64,000 nucleotides of DNA from Deinococcus sp. AB2017081 (GCF_034440735.1 NZ_CP140098.1:2721501-2785500); one strand, 5' to 3'; counted from the stretch's first letter, positions 38,042-50,029 are shown. Numbers and translations: made by a program. The notes: generated by a model from the letters alone, not told the origin.

Positions 38042-38934
38042 TCGTCTTTTCCGGCCCGCGCTTCCTGGCCGAGGAAACCCTGCGCCGCACGCTGACCGGT
38101 CGCGGCCTGCACGTGCGCGACCTGCCGTGGCTGGCGGGCGAGGAGGTGAGCGCCGCGGAGCTGATTCCGCACCTGTCGCCGGGCCTGTTCGGCGACGGCG
38201 GGGTGGTCGTGGATCTGGCCGGCGCCAAGCCCGACAAGGCGCTGCTGGAACTGCTCGCGGGCGCAGCCGTGACCGTGGCGGTGCTCGACGAGTCACCGGC
38301 CGCCACCCGCCTGAAGGTGTACGAGAGCCGTGGCGAGGTGATTCCCACCCCCGGCCCCGCCCGGCCGGGCGACGTGACCGGCTGGATCCTGGCCCGTGCG
38401 AAGACCATGAAGCTGGCCCTGGGCCGGGATGCCGCCGTCTATCTGGCCGACGTGTTTGGCCTGGATCTGGCCGGGATCGCGGGCGAACTGACCAAGCTGG
38501 AACTGCTGGACGGTTCCCTTACCCGTGAGCGTGTGGCGGCGGTCGTGGGGCGTGAGCCGCCCGGTGACAGCTTCGCCATGCTGGGCGCGGCGACTGCCGG
38601 ACGGCCCGCCGAGGCGGTCATGCAGCTGCGCCGCCTGATGGCCTCCGGCGAGGATCCCTTCCGGCTGCTGGGGGCCGTGGTGTGGCAGTACTCGCTGGTC
38701 GCCCGCTGCGTGGCGCTGACCCTGCAGGAGGGCCGTGTGAACGAGACGGCGGCCGCGCAGCGCCTGGGAGTCAAACCCTACCCGGCCAAGAAGGCCCTGG
38801 AGGTCGCCCGTCGGCTGAACGAGCCGAAGATCCGTGTCCACCTGGAGCGGATTCTCGATGCCGATCTGGCGATGAAGCGCGGGCTGGATCCGGCCGTGAC
38901 CCTCGAACGCCTGATCGTGCAGCTCAGCCTGTAA
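38032..38934 (+). CDS. holA: DNA polymerase III subunit delta
   Basis: Protein of 300 residues. HolA is part of the clamp loader and opens the beta ring. The sequence begins VPLIVFSGPRFLAEETLRRTL, where the usual P-loop position lacks a full Walker motif as expected for delta. It continues with GWILARAKTMKLALGRDAAVYLAD, LDLAGIAGELTKLELLDG and the C-terminal DPFRLLGAVVWQYSLVARCVAL, AAAQRLGVKPYPAKKALEVARRL and ILDADLAMKRGLDPAVTLERLIVQL. GTG start overlaps the upstream kinase gene by 10 bp, an unusual partner for a replication gene. Confidence 0.9.
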   Translation: MPLIVFSGPRFLAEETLRRTLTGRGLHVRDLPWLAGEEVSAAELIPHLSPGLFGDGGVVVDLAGAKPDKALLELLAGAAVTVAVLDESPAATRLKVYESRGEVIPTPGPARPGDVTGWILARAKTMKLALGRDAAVYLADVFGLDLAGIAGELTKLELLDGSLTRERVAAVVGREPPGDSFAMLGAATAGRPAEAVMQLRRLMASGEDPFRLLGAVVWQYSLVARCVALTLQEGRVNETAAAQRLGVKPYPAKKALEVARRLNEPKIRVHLERILDADLAMKRGLDPAVTLERLIVQLSL

Positions 38935-39028
38935 CACGGACGGGGGTGCGCACGGCAGGCCCTGGGTTTATACTCGGTTCAAAACAATGCGGCCGGTGGC
39001 CCTGCCCCGTGCCCCCAAGGAGTGCCCC

Positions 39029-40165
39029 ATGGAGTTCAGCCTGTCCGACGAGCAACGCCAGCTGCAGCAGCTGGCCCGCGACTTCACCCGCAGGGAGATC
39101 ATCCCGGTCGCCAGCGAGTACGACCAGAAGGAGGAGCTGCCGTGGCAGGTCGTGGAGAAGGCCTTCGAGGTCGGGCTGCTGAACGTCGGCATTCCCGACC
39201 ACGCGGGCGGCCTGGGCCTGGGCATGCTCGACGAGTGCCTGATCGGCGAGGAGCTCGCCTACGGCTGCATGGGCATCTATACGATCCTGATGGCCTCGGA
39301 GCTGGGCATCACGCCTCTGCTCGTCGGCGCGACCCAGGAACAGCAGCAGCGCTTCCTGACGCCACTGACGGAGAAGCCCAGTCTCGCGGCGTTCGCCCTG
39401 AGCGAGCCGAACAACGGCTCGGACGCCGCCGCCATGCACACGACCGCGGTGCTTGACGGCGACGAGTGGGTCATCAACGGCACCAAGATGTGGATCAGCA
39501 ACGGCGGCGTGGCCGAACTGACCGTGGTCTTCGCGACCACGGATCGGCAGGGCGGGCACCGCGCGACCGTCGCCCTGGTCGTGCCCAGGGACACACCGGG
39601 GTTCTCGTACAACAAGATCAAGCACAAGATGGGCCAGCGCGCGTCGCTGACCAGCGAGCTCGTGTTCGAGAACGTCCGCGTGCCGAAAGAGAACCAGCTC
39701 GGGGGCCTCGGGGACGGCTTCAAGATCGCCATGAAGACCCTCGACAAGACCCGCATTCCCGTGGCGGCCGGCTCGGTGGGCATCGCGCGGCGGGCCCTGG
39801 ACGAGAGCGTGAAGTACGCCAAGGAGCGCGCTGCGTTCGGAAAGCCCATCGCGGACTTCCAGGCGATCCAGTTCAAGCTCGCGGAGATGGCCATGGGCAT
39901 CGAGACGGGCCGCCTGATGTACCAGAAGGCCGCGTGGCTCGTCGACCAGGGCCAGCCGCACGGCTTCGAGAGCGCCATCGCCAAGGCGTACTGCAGCGAG
40001 ATGGCCTTCGACGCCGCGAACGAGGCGATCCAGGTGCACGGCGGCTACGGCTACGTGGGCGAGTACCCGGTCGAAAAGCTGCTGCGCGACAGCAAGCTGA
40101 ACACCATCTACGAGGGCACCAACGAGATCCAGCGCGTGATCATCAGCCGCACCCTGCTGAAGTAG
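39029..40165 (+). CDS. Acyl-CoA dehydrogenase
   Basis: Protein of 378 residues. FAD enzyme of fatty-acid beta-oxidation. Motifs: FALSEPNNGSDAAAMHTTA (signature 1), INGTKMWISNGGVAELTVVF, QFKLAEMAMGIETGRLMYQKAA, IQVHGGYGYVGEYPVEKLLRD (signature 2), and the catalytic Glu in IYEGTNEIQRVIISRTLL. Similar to short/medium-chain types. AAGGAG precedes ATG. It stands alone and ends in a large hairpin shared with the convergent small gene. Confidence 0.95.
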   Translation: MEFSLSDEQRQLQQLARDFTRREIIPVASEYDQKEELPWQVVEKAFEVGLLNVGIPDHAGGLGLGMLDECLIGEELAYGCMGIYTILMASELGITPLLVGATQEQQQRFLTPLTEKPSLAAFALSEPNNGSDAAAMHTTAVLDGDEWVINGTKMWISNGGVAELTVVFATTDRQGGHRATVALVVPRDTPGFSYNKIKHKMGQRASLTSELVFENVRVPKENQLGGLGDGFKIAMKTLDKTRIPVAAGSVGIARRALDESVKYAKERAAFGKPIADFQAIQFKLAEMAMGIETGRLMYQKAAWLVDQGQPHGFESAIAKAYCSEMAFDAANEAIQVHGGYGYVGEYPVEKLLRDSKLNTIYEGTNEIQRVIISRTLLK

Positions 40166-40172
40166 GCGGCCC

Positions 40173-40224
40173 ATGCATGGCGGTCACCCCCGGCCCCCAC
40201 ACGCCGGGGATGACCGCCATGCAT
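40173..40224. terminator. Long bidirectional hairpin
   Basis: ATGCATGGCGGTCA at 40173-40186 pairs with 40211-40224. After one C-A mismatch CCCCGGC (40188-40194) pairs with GCCGGGG (40203-40209). About 21 paired positions with an 8-nt loop, between convergent genes. Confidence 0.8.
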
Positions 40225-40244
40225 CCGCAGCACTGCGGCTCGCG

Positions 40245-40490
40245 CTAGGGCAGTGTGCCGTCTCGTTGCCACGAAGCGTTGCCAATCTTGGAGACCCATT
40301 TCGTCCAGGTCTGGCCGGTCGACGTGTCGAGGACAAACACGTGGCATGACGTGTCGGTGCATCCCATCGAGATGGAGTAGCGCCCGGTCGCCGGCACCGC
40401 GCCCTGGGCCCGGACACGCATCACCTCGGCGGTGCCCAGTCCGATCAAGAAACACGCCACCCCCACGCCTGCCCGCATCCATCGTCCCAT
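40245..40490 (-). CDS. small exported protein, unknown
   Basis: Protein of 81 residues: MGRWMRAGVGVACFLIGLGTAE is a signal/anchor, then a short domain with two Cys (MGCTDTSCHVFVLDTSTGQTW) and an ending of KIGNASWQRDGTLP. GGAGGTCACG immediately before ATG fixes the start. The two Cys could form a disulfide outside the membrane. Its ribosome site is nearly the same as that of the small gene at 22854-23081. The 300-bp gap to the next gene upstream shows no gene or clear element. Function unknown. Confidence 0.65.
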   Translation of the reverse strand: MGRWMRAGVGVACFLIGLGTAEVMRVRAQGAVPATGRYSISMGCTDTSCHVFVLDTSTGQTWTKWVSKIGNASWQRDGTLP

Positions 40491-40787
40491 CGTGACCTCC
40501 TCCACACCACCACGCCGCTCGTCGTGACCGGATCCAGGCGTACGGCCTGACCGCAGGCAGACGGCGCGCCCAGACCTGCGGCCGACTCCAGATGTGCCAG
40601 TCATCCCGGCACACGTCATCGTGAGTCCGCGCCGTCTGGCCCGTCAACCCACACCAGACACCACAGTCCGGCGCGGTGCACAGCAGGTTGTCCCGCCGCG
40701 CTGCCGCAGCGCCTTGCCGACGCCCATCGTCTGTCCTGCCAGCCACCGGCGTCCCTCCGGACGGGCGGACGGTTCGGCGAGATCGCC

Positions 40788-41540
40788 TCAGCCGATCCGG
40801 GTGCTCAGCACTCCGATACCCTCGACCTCCACCTCGACGGTGTCGCCACTCTGGAGCGGGCCGACACCCTCGGGAGTGCCGGTGAGCACCACGTCGCCGG
40901 GTTCCAGGGTCACGAAGCGGGTCACGTAGGCCAGGATGGCCGGCACGTCGAAGATCATGTGGGCGGTGCGGCCATCCTGCTTGGTCTCGCCGTTCACGCG
41001 GGTCATCACGCGCACGTCGGCCGGGTCGAACTCGGTCTCCAGCCACGGCCCCAGCGGGCAGAAGCGGTCGGCCGCCTTGGCCCGGAACCACTGCAGGTCG
41101 GTCTTCTGGCGGTCGCGCGCGGTGAGATCCAGACCACAGGTGTACCCGGCCACATGAGCCAGGGCCGTGTCGGGCGTGACGTGCCGCGCCCGCGTGCCGA
41201 TCACCAGGGCCAGCTCGCCCTCGAAGTGGAAGTTCTCAGTCCAGTCCGGGCGATCCACGGTACCGCCGGGCTCGGCCAGGGTGTTCGGCCCCTTGAGGAA
41301 GATGCCCGGTTCCTTGGGCAGGTCGCCCGTGTCGTTGCCCAGCTCGCGGATGTGATCCAGGTAATTGCGGCCCACGCACACGATCTTGCTGGGCTCGGCC
41401 GGGGCGAGCAGGGCCGTGGCGTCCAGCGGCACGGTCTCCCCCGTCGTCTGACCACCCAGACCGGTCAGGAGGTGGACGGTCTGGTCGTCGAGCTGGCCCC
41501 ACCGGGCCGCGCCCTCATGCTGGATCCGGACAATACGCAT
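40788..41540 (-). CDS. Fumarylacetoacetate hydrolase (FAH) family protein
   Basis: Protein of 250 residues. FAH-fold enzymes hydrolyse or decarboxylate beta-keto or enol acids with a divalent metal. Motifs: [33 protein letters not shown], metal ligands in [13 protein letters not shown] (E-x-E pattern) and [13 protein letters not shown] (Asp), and the Lys of [13 protein letters not shown]. It ends with a [17 protein letters not shown] element typical of HpcE/UGL-002-type members. Substrate is not assigned. Confidence 0.9.
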   Translation of the reverse strand: MRIVRIQHEGAARWGQLDDQTVHLLTGLGGQTTGETVPLDATALLAPAEPSKIVCVGRNYLDHIRELGNDTGDLPKEPGIFLKGPNTLAEPGGTVDRPDWTENFHFEGELALVIGTRARHVTPDTALAHVAGYTCGLDLTARDRQKTDLQWFRAKAADRFCPLGPWLETEFDPADVRVMTRVNGETKQDGRTAHMIFDVPAILAYVTRFVTLEPGDVVLTGTPEGVGPLQSGDTVEVEVEGIGVLSTRIG

Positions 41541-41639
41541 GCCGGTGAGCATACCGTCCAGCACCGCGGCGCCCATGCCGGACGCCCCCAGATCCAGCCG
41601 ATCCGGACACGGCGGCGCCGCCGGCCCGGTGCTCCAGTC

Positions 41640-42347
41640 CTACTCGCCCGCGTCCGGCTGCTCCAGGGGAATCCGTTCCAGCGCGTCCGGGTCGAGCAGG
41701 ATGACACCCTGCGTGCCGATCTTGACCATGCCCTGCTTCTCCAGCTTGCGCATCACGCGCGACACGGTCTCGCGGCTCGACGAGATCCGCAGCATGATGT
41801 CCTGCATGCTCAGGGGCAGCAGTTCCGGGCGCGGCACGCCGGCCTGCACCCGCTGGGCGTACAGGTGCGTGAACACGTGGCTCAGCGCCGCCTCGGTGTT
41901 CATGCCGAAGGCGATCAGTTCATCGTTCAGGAACGTCACGCGCTCGGCCAGGATGCGGCTGAGGTTCCACAGCAACCGGGGATAGCGCCGCAGCAGCTGC
42001 TCGAAATGGGGCCGGTACAGCATCAGTGTGGTCACGGCGGTCAGGGCGGTCACCGTCGCGCTGCGCTCGCTGGACAGCGAGAGCACGGCCGTCTCGCCGA
42101 TCACGCCCGGCGCGTACACGTCGCCCATGACACGCTCGCGGCTCCCGAGGCTGACGCGGCTGACGCGCACGATGCCCTCGGTGAGCAGGTGCAGGGCTTC
42201 CCCCTGGTCATCCTGGGTGATCAGCACCTCGCCCGGGGCCAGCCGCCGTTCGGTGACGATCGTGGCCAGTTCGTCCAGGGCGGCATCGGGAACATCGTGA
42301 AGCAGCGGGTTGCGTCTGAGGATTTCCTGCCGGGACATCCCGTGCAT
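41640..42347 (-). CDS. Crp/Fnr family transcriptional regulator
   Basis: Protein of 235 residues with an N-terminal cNMP-binding-like domain (PLLHDVPDAALDELATIVTERRLAPGEVLITQDDQGEALHLL; YAPGVIGETAVLS) and a C-terminal HTH (MQDIMLRISSSRETVSRVMRKLEKQGMV). GEVLITQ-x-D and GE-x-A match Crp-type ligand pockets, so it might bind cAMP (inference). It is divergent from the ABC ATPase gene with about 70 bp between. ATG codons at 42347 and 42338 are both possible starts; AGGA lies in front of the first. Confidence 0.88.
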   Translation of the reverse strand: MHGMSRQEILRRNPLLHDVPDAALDELATIVTERRLAPGEVLITQDDQGEALHLLTEGIVRVSRVSLGSRERVMGDVYAPGVIGETAVLSLSSERSATVTALTAVTTLMLYRPHFEQLLRRYPRLLWNLSRILAERVTFLNDELIAFGMNTEAALSHVFTHLYAQRVQAGVPRPELLPLSMQDIMLRISSSRETVSRVMRKLEKQGMVKIGTQGVILLDPDALERIPLEQPDAGE

Positions 42348-42420
42348 CCTATCCTGTCGGGCGCACGGCGAACCGCTACCAGGATTGCGGTCGGCGGCCG
42401 CCGCGCCGGTTTCGGGTAGC

Positions 42421-43104
<684 letters not shown>

Positions 43105-43140
43105 GCTGGCGGCCTGTCCGGGTCGTCGCCGGCACGCCGG

Positions 43141-44283
43141 TCACTCTGCCGGTGTGTCGGCTCCCAGCCGCACCGTGATGTCGGCACCGGGCACACTGCC
43201 CTCCGGCGCGACGGTGCCGTGGCCCACATCCCGCTGCACCCGCCCGGCCAGCGCCCCGGTGATGGTCGTGCCCGACTGGTCGCCCGGCCCATTCGTGGCC
43301 GTCACCCGGCGGTAGCCCAGCTCCTCCAGACGCATCTTCAGACGCCGCGCACTGCCGGCGGGGGCCCCCACATTCACCACGGCCACCGTCAGGAACCGTG
43401 GATCGCCCGGATCGCGGAAATCTGTGGCGATCAGACGGTCGAGCGCCGCCTGATCCACCGCCCAGACGCTGGCTGCTCCCCGGAAGCCGAAGGAGCCGGG
43501 CACCGTGAGGGTCTTCAGTTTCAGGCCGCCGGCCGCCGCGCCGAGGATCGACCCGACCGTCGCACGATCCAGGTTCGTCCGGGTGTTGCGATCCAACGCA
43601 CTGACCATCAGCGGCACACGCCACCAGTTCAGGGGGCGTTTCACCTGATCGCTCAGGGCAGCCAGGAACAGTTGCTGGCGCTCCACCCGCCCGATATCCC
43701 CCCGGGCGTCGTGGCGGAAACGCAGGAAGCCCTCGGCCTGGGTGCCGTTCAGGCGCTGCACGCCCGGCTGGAGATCGATGTGCAGCCTGCCCGCGTTGTC
43801 GTCGTATTTCATGCGGGTGGGCACATCCAGTGTCACGCCGCCGGCGGCATCCGCCAGGGCCCGCAGGGCGTACAGCGAGAGGAAGGCGTAGCCGTCCACC
43901 TTCACCCCGGTGAGATCCTCGACCGCGCCGACCAGCATGTCGGGGCCACCGTGCGGATTCGCACCGTTGATCTTGCCCCAGCCCCAGCCGGGAATGTTCA
44001 TCCACGAGTCGCGCGGGATGCTGAGCAGGTTGAGCTGCCCACCGGGCCGGATCTGCGCGAGCACGATGGTGTCCGTCGTCCCGGTGTAGTCCTCCGCCTT
44101 CGCCGGCCATGGCCACACGGGGGCGGATTCGTCGTACCTGGGAGCGACGCCTGCCAGCAGTACCGTGACCGGGGTCTCGGGTCGGTGGGGCACCGCTCCG
44201 TACCGGGCCAGGAACGGCGCGGCGGGAGCCACCGTGGCGACGACCGCCGCCAGCAGCACGCCGATGATCACACGAACTCGCAC
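43141..44283 (-). CDS. LytR-CpsA-Psr (LCP) family protein
   Basis: Protein of 380 residues with an N-terminal TM anchor (VRVIIGVLLAAVVATVAPAAPFLA) and an extracellular LCP domain: YTGTTDTIVLAQIRP, LLSIPRDSWMNIPG, KINGANPHGGPDMLVGAVEDLTGV, and the Arg-rich FLRFRHDARGDIGRVERQQ. A C-terminal LytR_C-like domain follows (TVAVVNVGAPAGSARRLKMRLEELGY). LCP enzymes attach glycopolymers to peptidoglycan or other envelope components. GTG at 44283 places the TM segment at the start. Confidence 0.88.
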   Translation of the reverse strand: MRVRVIIGVLLAAVVATVAPAAPFLARYGAVPHRPETPVTVLLAGVAPRYDESAPVWPWPAKAEDYTGTTDTIVLAQIRPGGQLNLLSIPRDSWMNIPGWGWGKINGANPHGGPDMLVGAVEDLTGVKVDGYAFLSLYALRALADAAGGVTLDVPTRMKYDDNAGRLHIDLQPGVQRLNGTQAEGFLRFRHDARGDIGRVERQQLFLAALSDQVKRPLNWWRVPLMVSALDRNTRTNLDRATVGSILGAAAGGLKLKTLTVPGSFGFRGAASVWAVDQAALDRLIATDFRDPGDPRFLTVAVVNVGAPAGSARRLKMRLEELGYRRVTATNGPGDQSGTTITGALAGRVQRDVGHGTVAPEGSVPGADITVRLGADTPAE

Positions 44284-44361
44284 GCCGCGAGCATAGCGGG
44301 CAGATGACGCGAAGTCATTCACCGTTGGGATGACCATCCCGGCTCTGGCCCGAGACGACCG

Positions 44362-44398
44362 CGCGCCGGCTGGAGTGCAGTCCACTCCAGCCGGCGCG
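44362..44398 (-). terminator. Terminator of the Thr/Asp-rich lipoprotein gene
   Basis: A 16-bp perfect stem (CGCGCCGGCTGGAGTG and its complement) with a 5-nt loop, 17 bp past the lipoprotein stop. Confidence 0.8.
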
Positions 44399-44415
44399 GC
44401 GTCCGGGCCTTCAGA

Positions 44416-44949
44416 TCAGTTCAGCGTGATCTTGTTGGCGATCAGTTCGCTCTGGCCCTCGTTGATCTCGCCCTCGACGGCGACCGAGGCGTTGGCGCGG
44501 TCGGTGCCGAAGAACTCGTCTGCGGTAGTGGCGGCGCCTTCAAAGACGGTGTCCGGCGTGATCGTCACGGCGTAATTGGCGTCGTTCTCGTTGAGCGTGA
44601 AGGTCTGGGCCGTGCCGTCGAACGCGGTCACGGTGCCTTCCAGGCCATCCCCGGCGGCCATGTCCATCTCCTCGCCCACGGTGGCGTCATCGGCATTGGT
44701 CAGCGTGCTGTCGGTGCCGGGATCGGCGGCGTTGTCGGTGGTGCCGTCAGCAGCCGTGGTGTCGGTGGTGTCCGTCGCGGTCGCGTCGGTGGTGGTGTCG
44801 GTCGCCGTGGTATCGGTGCCCGTCGTGGCGGTGTCGGTCGTCGCCGTGTCCGAGGTCGTGGTGCCGGTCGTCGAGGTCGAGGTGTCAGCCTCCGGCGCGC
44901 ACGCGGCCAGCATGGAAGCGGAGATCAGGATCAGAAGGATGTTCTTCAT
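44416..44949 (-). CDS. Thr/Asp-rich lipoprotein
   Basis: Protein of 177 residues. The signal peptide ends in a lipobox (MLAACAPE). Residues about 22-80 are a low-complexity linker of Thr, Asp, Ala and Gly. A C-terminal beta domain (EGTVTAFDGTAQTFTLNE, TITPDTVFEGAATTADEF and SVAVEGEINEGQSELIANKITL) resembles DUF5666-type OB-like domains. The linker probably spans the wall so that the domain is displayed outside. Function unknown. It has its own terminator. Confidence 0.8.
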   Translation of the reverse strand: MKNILLILISASMLAACAPEADTSTSTTGTTTSDTATTDTATTGTDTTATDTTTDATATDTTDTTAADGTTDNAADPGTDSTLTNADDATVGEEMDMAAGDGLEGTVTAFDGTAQTFTLNENDANYAVTITPDTVFEGAATTADEFFGTDRANASVAVEGEINEGQSELIANKITLN

Positions 44950-45077
44950 GGCCTGAGTCTCCAGTCCAGTCCCGTTACCCCCGTGAAATGACCCCCAATC
45001 TCACTTCATGTGCGTGAATGGTTCGTTCACTTCCAGTCAGGAGATGAGGGCGCAGCCGACCTGCGGCAACCGCCGGG

Positions 45078-47293
<2,216 letters not shown>

Positions 47294-47297
<4 letters not shown>

Positions 47298-47611
47298 TCC
47301 TGGGCCTCCGGTTCTGCCACGACCTGCAGGGGATAGCCCTCGGCCCGCGCGTGCGAGGTCACCTGCGCCACCTTCGTCTCGGCCACGTCGCGCGGGTACA
47401 CGCCCGCCACGCCCCGGCCCTTGTGGTGCACCGCCAGCATGATCAGCTGCGCGTCCTGTTCAGCCTTGCGGAAATACCGCTCCAGCACCATGACCACGAA
47501 GTCCATGGGCGTGTAGTCGTCGTTCAGCAGCATCACCCGGTACAGCCGGGGGCGCTGCGTCTGGGTGCGCTCCAGTGTCTGTGTCCGTGCATCACCATCC
47601 CGGCGCGTCAT
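47294..47611 (-). CDS. clpS: ATP-dependent Clp protease adaptor
   Basis: Protein of 105 residues with the ClpS core [53 protein letters not shown] and [10 protein letters not shown]. The NDDYT/MDFVV pocket and the metal/degron His are kept, so N-end-rule substrate binding to ClpA is expected. The stop overlaps the clpA ATG in an ATGA arrangement, so both are made together. Confidence 0.94.
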
Positions 47612-47662
47612 GGACGGAGTCTAGCGGCCAGCCTGCCGGCAGATGGTGCTGCTGGCAGGCCT

Positions 47663-48154
47663 TCAGCGCCGAGGAAGCGCCCGCGTGACCTCGGCCCGGA
47701 TCTCGGCCGGCAAATAGGCCCGCGACGGCAGGCGCAGCAGTGGCAGGCCGGCGCTGCGGAACGCCACGTCCTTGACCGCGTCCCGGTGCTGCTGGCGCTC
47801 CGAGGCGTGCGAGCGGCCGTCGAGTTCGATCCCCAGCACAGGGCGGAAGTCCTGGGCGGCGTCTACCAGCAGGAAATCGACGTGCTTGTCGCGCAGTCGG
47901 CCCAGGGTCGCCGCCTTCGAGCCCACTTCCGTGATCCGGAACAGGTCGTTCAGCCGGACATTCGGGAACACGCGGTACGTCGTGCCCTGTGTCCCCTCCA
48001 GAAGGGCCGTGTAGAAGGCGTTCTCGTCCCGGCTGAAGAAGTAGCGTTTGACCTCGATCGGCAGCGTGTCCGGCACGGTGCGCTCAGTCGTGGGTGTAGG
48101 AGGAGGGGGTGCTTCCTTGACGCCGAACAGCGCCGCCAGACAACCGAGAGCCAT
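47663..48154 (-). CDS. DUF2726 protein (restriction-endonuclease-like fold)
   Basis: Protein of 163 residues. After a proline-rich N-terminus come SRDENAFYTALLEGTQGTTYRVFPNVRLNDLF and the DUF2726 core HVDFLLVDAAQDFRPVLGIELDGRSHASERQQHRDAVKDVAFRSAGLPLLRL. The D-(12-13)-ExD/H pattern, together with the helix and GLPLLR element, is typical of PD-(D/E)XK-like domains, so a nucleic-acid role is possible. It lies 51 bp after clpS on the same strand. Function not established. Confidence 0.82.
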   Translation of the reverse strand: MALGCLAALFGVKEAPPPPTPTTERTVPDTLPIEVKRYFFSRDENAFYTALLEGTQGTTYRVFPNVRLNDLFRITEVGSKAATLGRLRDKHVDFLLVDAAQDFRPVLGIELDGRSHASERQQHRDAVKDVAFRSAGLPLLRLPSRAYLPAEIRAEVTRALPRR

Positions 48155-48236
48155 GCCTCACCGTAGCGGGATCGGTCACGCCAGCAGTTCGCACCTGCGG
48201 CCCACCCGCCGGGGGGCTCTGTCTGCTCCGTCCGGG

Positions 48237-49049
48237 TCAGCGGCTCCTGGGCCGCAGCCACTCCGGGTTCACGGGCACGACAGCGGTGCTGGGCGAGAAC
48301 AGCCACGCATCGGTCGGGAATGCGCCGCTGGTCAGGGTGAAGTTCTGGGTGGGCGCTCCCGGCATCGACCCGCTGCCCGCCGTCTCGGCGATGGTCAGTT
48401 TGTTCCAGCCGGCCGCGAGATTCAGCCGGTAGGTAACCGTATTGGAGGTCGTCTCGCCGGAGTACGTGACCCGGCACGACACGCTGCCCACGATGGACAG
48501 CGGCGTGTCCACATACACCACGCCGCCCAGCTGGAACGAGGTGGCCGCTCCGGGCGTGGCCGGCGGCGTCTGCACGACGGGCAGGATGCCCCCCTTGACG
48601 GCCGACTGCACGTTCACGAGCAGTGTCACGCCGCGTGCGCCGGCTGTGCTCAGCCTCGGCGTGCCGGTGCACGTGGTGTTGCCGACCGCGGTCGGCTGCG
48701 TCGCCTCCATATCGAACGAGGATCCGGTGAAGGTGTGCAGCAGGGCGCTGTCCAACTGCGCAGGCAGCTCCAGCGTGAAGTCACCGCTCGCCGAGATGGT
48801 TCCGGACGCGATGTGTTCGGTTCGGGCCGTATCCCCGCTGCCGACGATGATCTCGCCGCGGACGGTGCCTGCCCCGCCGCTCCACGCCCTGGTCGTGACC
48901 CCGGCCTGGGTGGAGGCATCCTCGACCACGACGCCCGACAGGCCAGTAATGGCCACGGCGGGTTCCAGCGGCGGTTCCACCGGGCCGCCGCCACAGGCCG
49001 CGAGAAGCAGGGCAATGCCCGTCAGGAGCAGGAAAGGTGGCCGGATCAC
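48237..49049 (-). CDS. lipoprotein, paralogue A of a tandem pair
   Basis: Protein of 270 residues. GTG at 49049 starts VIRPPFLLLTGIALLLAACGGG, a signal with lipobox LAAC. The mature part is beta-rich: ITGLSGVVVEDASTQAGVTTRAWSGGAG, SGTISASGDFTLELP, TTCTGTPRLST, and AAGWNKLTIAE near the end. It matches the neighbouring lipoprotein segment by segment. The terminator hairpin of that neighbour covers 49068-49095, including a possible earlier start at 49073, so the later GTG is preferred. Function unknown; probably surface-exposed. Confidence 0.75.
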   Translation of the reverse strand: MIRPPFLLLTGIALLLAACGGGPVEPPLEPAVAITGLSGVVVEDASTQAGVTTRAWSGGAGTVRGEIIVGSGDTARTEHIASGTISASGDFTLELPAQLDSALLHTFTGSSFDMEATQPTAVGNTTCTGTPRLSTAGARGVTLLVNVQSAVKGGILPVVQTPPATPGAATSFQLGGVVYVDTPLSIVGSVSCRVTYSGETTSNTVTYRLNLAAGWNKLTIAETAGSGSMPGAPTQNFTLTSGAFPTDAWLFSPSTAVVPVNPEWLRPRSR

Positions 49050-49067
49050 ATCCCGAGTGTAGAAAAG

Positions 49068-49095
49068 CCCCACGGCGAGCGATACCGCCGTGGGG
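49068..49095 (-). terminator. Terminator of lipoprotein paralogue B
   Basis: CCCCACGGCG at 49068-49077 pairs with CGCCGTGGGG at 49086-49095. Read on the minus strand it is followed by CTTTTC. Confidence 0.75.
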
Positions 49096-49140
49096 GGCCA
49101 TCAGCCCAGATTGTGAAGTGCTGGTGAGGGGATAGGGAAC

Positions 49141-49998
49141 TCAGCGCATGAAGAAGCTGCGAGGAGCCTTCACGCCCTGGCTGGTCGGGATAGGCGACAC
49201 GACTGTCCATTTGTCCGTCGGAAGACTCCCGGCCGTCAAAGTGATGTTCAGGGTGATGTCTGCATTGACGGTGGACGACGTGGTGGTGACCACCGCGTTC
49301 TGGTCAAGGGTGATGTTCGCCTTGTTCCAACCCTTCACGAACTTAGCGTTGAACACCACCTTCCCGGTGACTGTCCCGGAAGGCGCCAAAGCCACGGGGC
49401 CAGAGCAGGTCACGGTGCCGTTCAGGGTCACGGGGGCATCGAAGTAGACCAGTGCACCCTCCTGCAGGACGCTGGAGGTCTTGATCACTTCGCCCTGCGC
49501 CGTGGTCTGGGTCGTCTGCGTCTCTGTCAGGAGTTGTGGCCGCATCTCCCCAGAGACGGTTCCGATGGCTCCCAGGCGCAGAGATGACTGCTGAGCGCTT
49601 CTGGTGCTGAAGGTCGGCGTGCCCGTGCAGGTGGCCTCGCCATTGGTCAGGGAAACGAACAACCCCGTCAGGACGACTGTCTCCGGATTGAATGGCATCA
49701 GCGCAGTCGTGGGAACCGTGGTGGGCATACTTAGGGTGAAGTCTCCGCTGGCGGCGAGGGCTCCCGTCGTCACGACCTCGGTCTGGTGGGAGGTCAGGGG
49801 CGCGATATCCATGAAGCCGTCGACCCGTCCGGCCCCTCCCGTCCACGGGCCAGTCGTCAGCGTCGGGTTGGACGACTTCACCTCAATCACTGTGCCGCTC
49901 ACCCCGTTCACCGGTGTTGGGGCTGGAACAGTCGTGGCGGGGCACGCGGTCAGCAGAAGGGTCAAAGCGCTCAGGGGCCAGAGTTTTTTGGGGGTCAC
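49141..49998 (-). CDS. lipoprotein, paralogue B of a tandem pair
   Basis: Protein of 285 residues, signal MTPKKLWPLSALTLLLTACPA with lipobox LTAC. The body parallels paralogue A: VNGVSGTVIEVKSSNPTLTTGPWTGGAG, TGALAASGDFTLSMP, ATCTGTPTFST, ALVYFDAPVTLNGTVTCSG and VKGWNKANITL. GTG start at 49998. Codon use is a little less GC-rich than in paralogue A. It is divergent from an ABC exporter operon and has its own terminator. Function unknown. Confidence 0.78.
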   Translation of the reverse strand: MTPKKLWPLSALTLLLTACPATTVPAPTPVNGVSGTVIEVKSSNPTLTTGPWTGGAGRVDGFMDIAPLTSHQTEVVTTGALAASGDFTLSMPTTVPTTALMPFNPETVVLTGLFVSLTNGEATCTGTPTFSTRSAQQSSLRLGAIGTVSGEMRPQLLTETQTTQTTAQGEVIKTSSVLQEGALVYFDAPVTLNGTVTCSGPVALAPSGTVTGKVVFNAKFVKGWNKANITLDQNAVVTTTSSTVNADITLNITLTAGSLPTDKWTVVSPIPTSQGVKAPRSFFMR

Positions 49999-50029
49999 AC
50001 GGCCACTGTAGAGGCAAATTCTCGCCGGT

